Assembly: GCA_030430725.1 (NCBI GenBank)
Contig: JAUIKP010000125.1
Coordinates: 1 to 8,508, forward strand
Source of the DNA: Nitrospiria bacterium
GTDB lineage: Bacteria > Nitrospirota > Nitrospiria > Nitrospirales > UBA8639
DNA length: 8,508 nt
Direction: 5' to 3'
In this document: piece by piece, positions 7,950 to 8,508 of the stretch
How the letters are laid out: each line of letters opens with the position of its first letter
How positions within the stretch are numbered: the stretch's first letter is position 1
Position numbers and translations under genes: made by a program
Notes under the pieces: model-generated
What the model was told of the DNA's origin: nothing
Databases searched by the model: none
What the model saw: only the letters and a program-made list of their open reading frames with translations

Positions 7950-8353
7950 CGAACCCCACACCGGAGCCATCCCCTTTTCCGCTACGATTGCAAACACATA
8001 CATGCCGGAGTGGAGAACACCAAGGAAGCTCTTTACAGACCTTTGAAGAATTACGAATTCGTTGGCCCTGGCGGCCCATTCGAAATTGTCCGGGACGCTT
8101 TGTACTCCCCAGGTTGGAGACTCCGGTTTCTTTCGAAATGCTACTCGGCATGCCATGTTCCCCTCAAACCTTTTCCAGCCATCAGGCCAAAGATCGAGTA
8201 CTCGTCTGGCCACTACAAGATGGTGGACTTATTACCTACGAACAACCGGATGGACGCTTCATCCATACTCTCAACACACCTGCCGGATTTAGCCGGAAAC
8301 TTGATCAATTGGGAATCACCCTGTCCAGGACCAAAACCCCTTACAAGGAATAA
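7937..8353 (+). CDS. Hypothetical protein (138 aa)
   Basis: The frame from ATG 7937 to TAA 8353 encodes 138 residues without signal peptide or span. The C-terminal half reads like a real folded protein (AKDRVLVWPLQDGGLITYEQ, then DGRFIHTLNTPAGFSRKLDQ), with a plausible earlier part (LEELR-type helix, NCPGRFVLPRLETP). I do not recognise a family. The N-terminal 30 residues are Pro/Ser-rich and less convincing; the true start could be a later codon such as the TTG near 7988. No clear ribosome site precedes 7937. A longer frame (7932-8411) overlaps it in another phase but has a less protein-like composition. The gene is convergent with the membrane-protein fragment at the right edge. Confidence 0.6.
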   Translation: MDHDTNPTPEPSPFPLRLQTHTCRSGEHQGSSLQTFEELRIRWPWRPIRNCPGRFVLPRLETPVSFEMLLGMPCSPQTFSSHQAKDRVLVWPLQDGGLITYEQPDGRFIHTLNTPAGFSRKLDQLGITLSRTKTPYKE

Positions 8354-8375
8354 GTTCAGCGCCGGGAACACCGAA

Positions 8376-8508
8376 TTAATGCGGATTTTTACGAATGCGG
8401 AATCTGTATAAAATCGGAGAAATAAACAATTCGAACACCATAAACGCACCTACAGTGCCCATTATGCCAAAAGCCGATAACGAGAGAGGTCCCCATAGTC
8501 CTAACAGG
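8376..8508 (-). CDS. C-terminal fragment of a membrane protein (runs off the right edge)
   Basis: On the minus strand the frame is open from the window edge (first full codon ending at 8507) to TAA at 8376-8378, giving 43 residues. It has a long hydrophobic segment (LSLSAFGIMGTVGAFMVFEL) continuing into FISPILYRF and a basic tail (RIRKNPH), as at the cytoplasmic end of a multi-span inner-membrane protein. The family cannot be told from this much. It lies 22 bp from the end of the convergent hypothetical gene. Confidence 0.5.
   Translation of the reverse strand, partial: LLGLWGPLSLSAFGIMGTVGAFMVFELFISPILYRFRIRKNPH

Noticed and set aside
7935..8213. 92-codon minus-strand ORF
   Set aside because: It is antisense to the better supported 7937-8353 frame, and its product looks like a shadow without domain features.
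8378..8400. Two AATGCGG direct repeats 16 bp apart
   Set aside because: Only 7 bp each and partly inside the end of the membrane-protein fragment; expected by chance.

Overview
This window is a piece of a bacterial chromosome or metagenomic contig with eight well-supported protein genes, two hypothetical genes at the right, one small-protein candidate and one edge fragment. I see no rRNA, tRNA, CRISPR array, transposase or phage gene. The organism cannot be fixed from sequence alone. The right three quarters (about 2.3-8.5 kb) has moderate GC and a gene style reminiscent of Nitrospirota-like or other environmental Gram-negative bacteria. The left quarter (1 to about 2.2 kb) is clearly GC-richer: hand counts of 60-base blocks give 70% at 1681-1740 and 67% at 1861-1920, against 22% at 2581-2640 and 43% at 4021-4080. 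The left part may therefore have another origin, by horizontal transfer or a contig join.

Layout: (1) 1-1818, plus strand: the 3' part of a hybrid sensor kinase (PAS end, HisKA, HATPase, two receiver domains). (2) 1850-2344, minus strand: a cupin protein convergent with the kinase, with an unusual N-terminal extension where base composition changes. (3) 2345-2959: AT-rich, mostly non-coding, holding a candidate 46-residue single-span membrane protein. (4) 2960-5048, plus strand: a cassette of a single-span membrane protein of unknown family, an overlapping HTTM-type multi-span membrane protein (related to the membrane domain of vitamin-K-dependent gamma-carboxylase), and a DCC-family thiol-disulfide oxidoreductase. 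(5) 5075-5932, minus strand: a calcineurin-like metallophosphoesterase. (6) 6166-7395, plus strand: a transglutaminase-like cysteine-protease-fold protein followed closely by peptide methionine sulfoxide reductase MsrA. (7) 7431-7865, minus strand: a membrane-anchored hypothetical protein. (8) 7937-8353, plus strand: a hypothetical soluble protein. (9) 8376-8508, minus strand: the C-terminal end of a membrane protein that runs off the window.

The most system-like part is the 2.6-5.0 kb cassette. A membrane HTTM protein is translationally coupled to a single-span partner and followed by a CxxC redox protein. HTTM and DCC proteins are known to co-occur, but the function of the stand-alone bacterial HTTM proteins is unsettled and the single-span partner is not one I can name. 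The rest is ordinary housekeeping or stress-type content (MsrA, phosphoesterase, transglutaminase-like protein, cupin).
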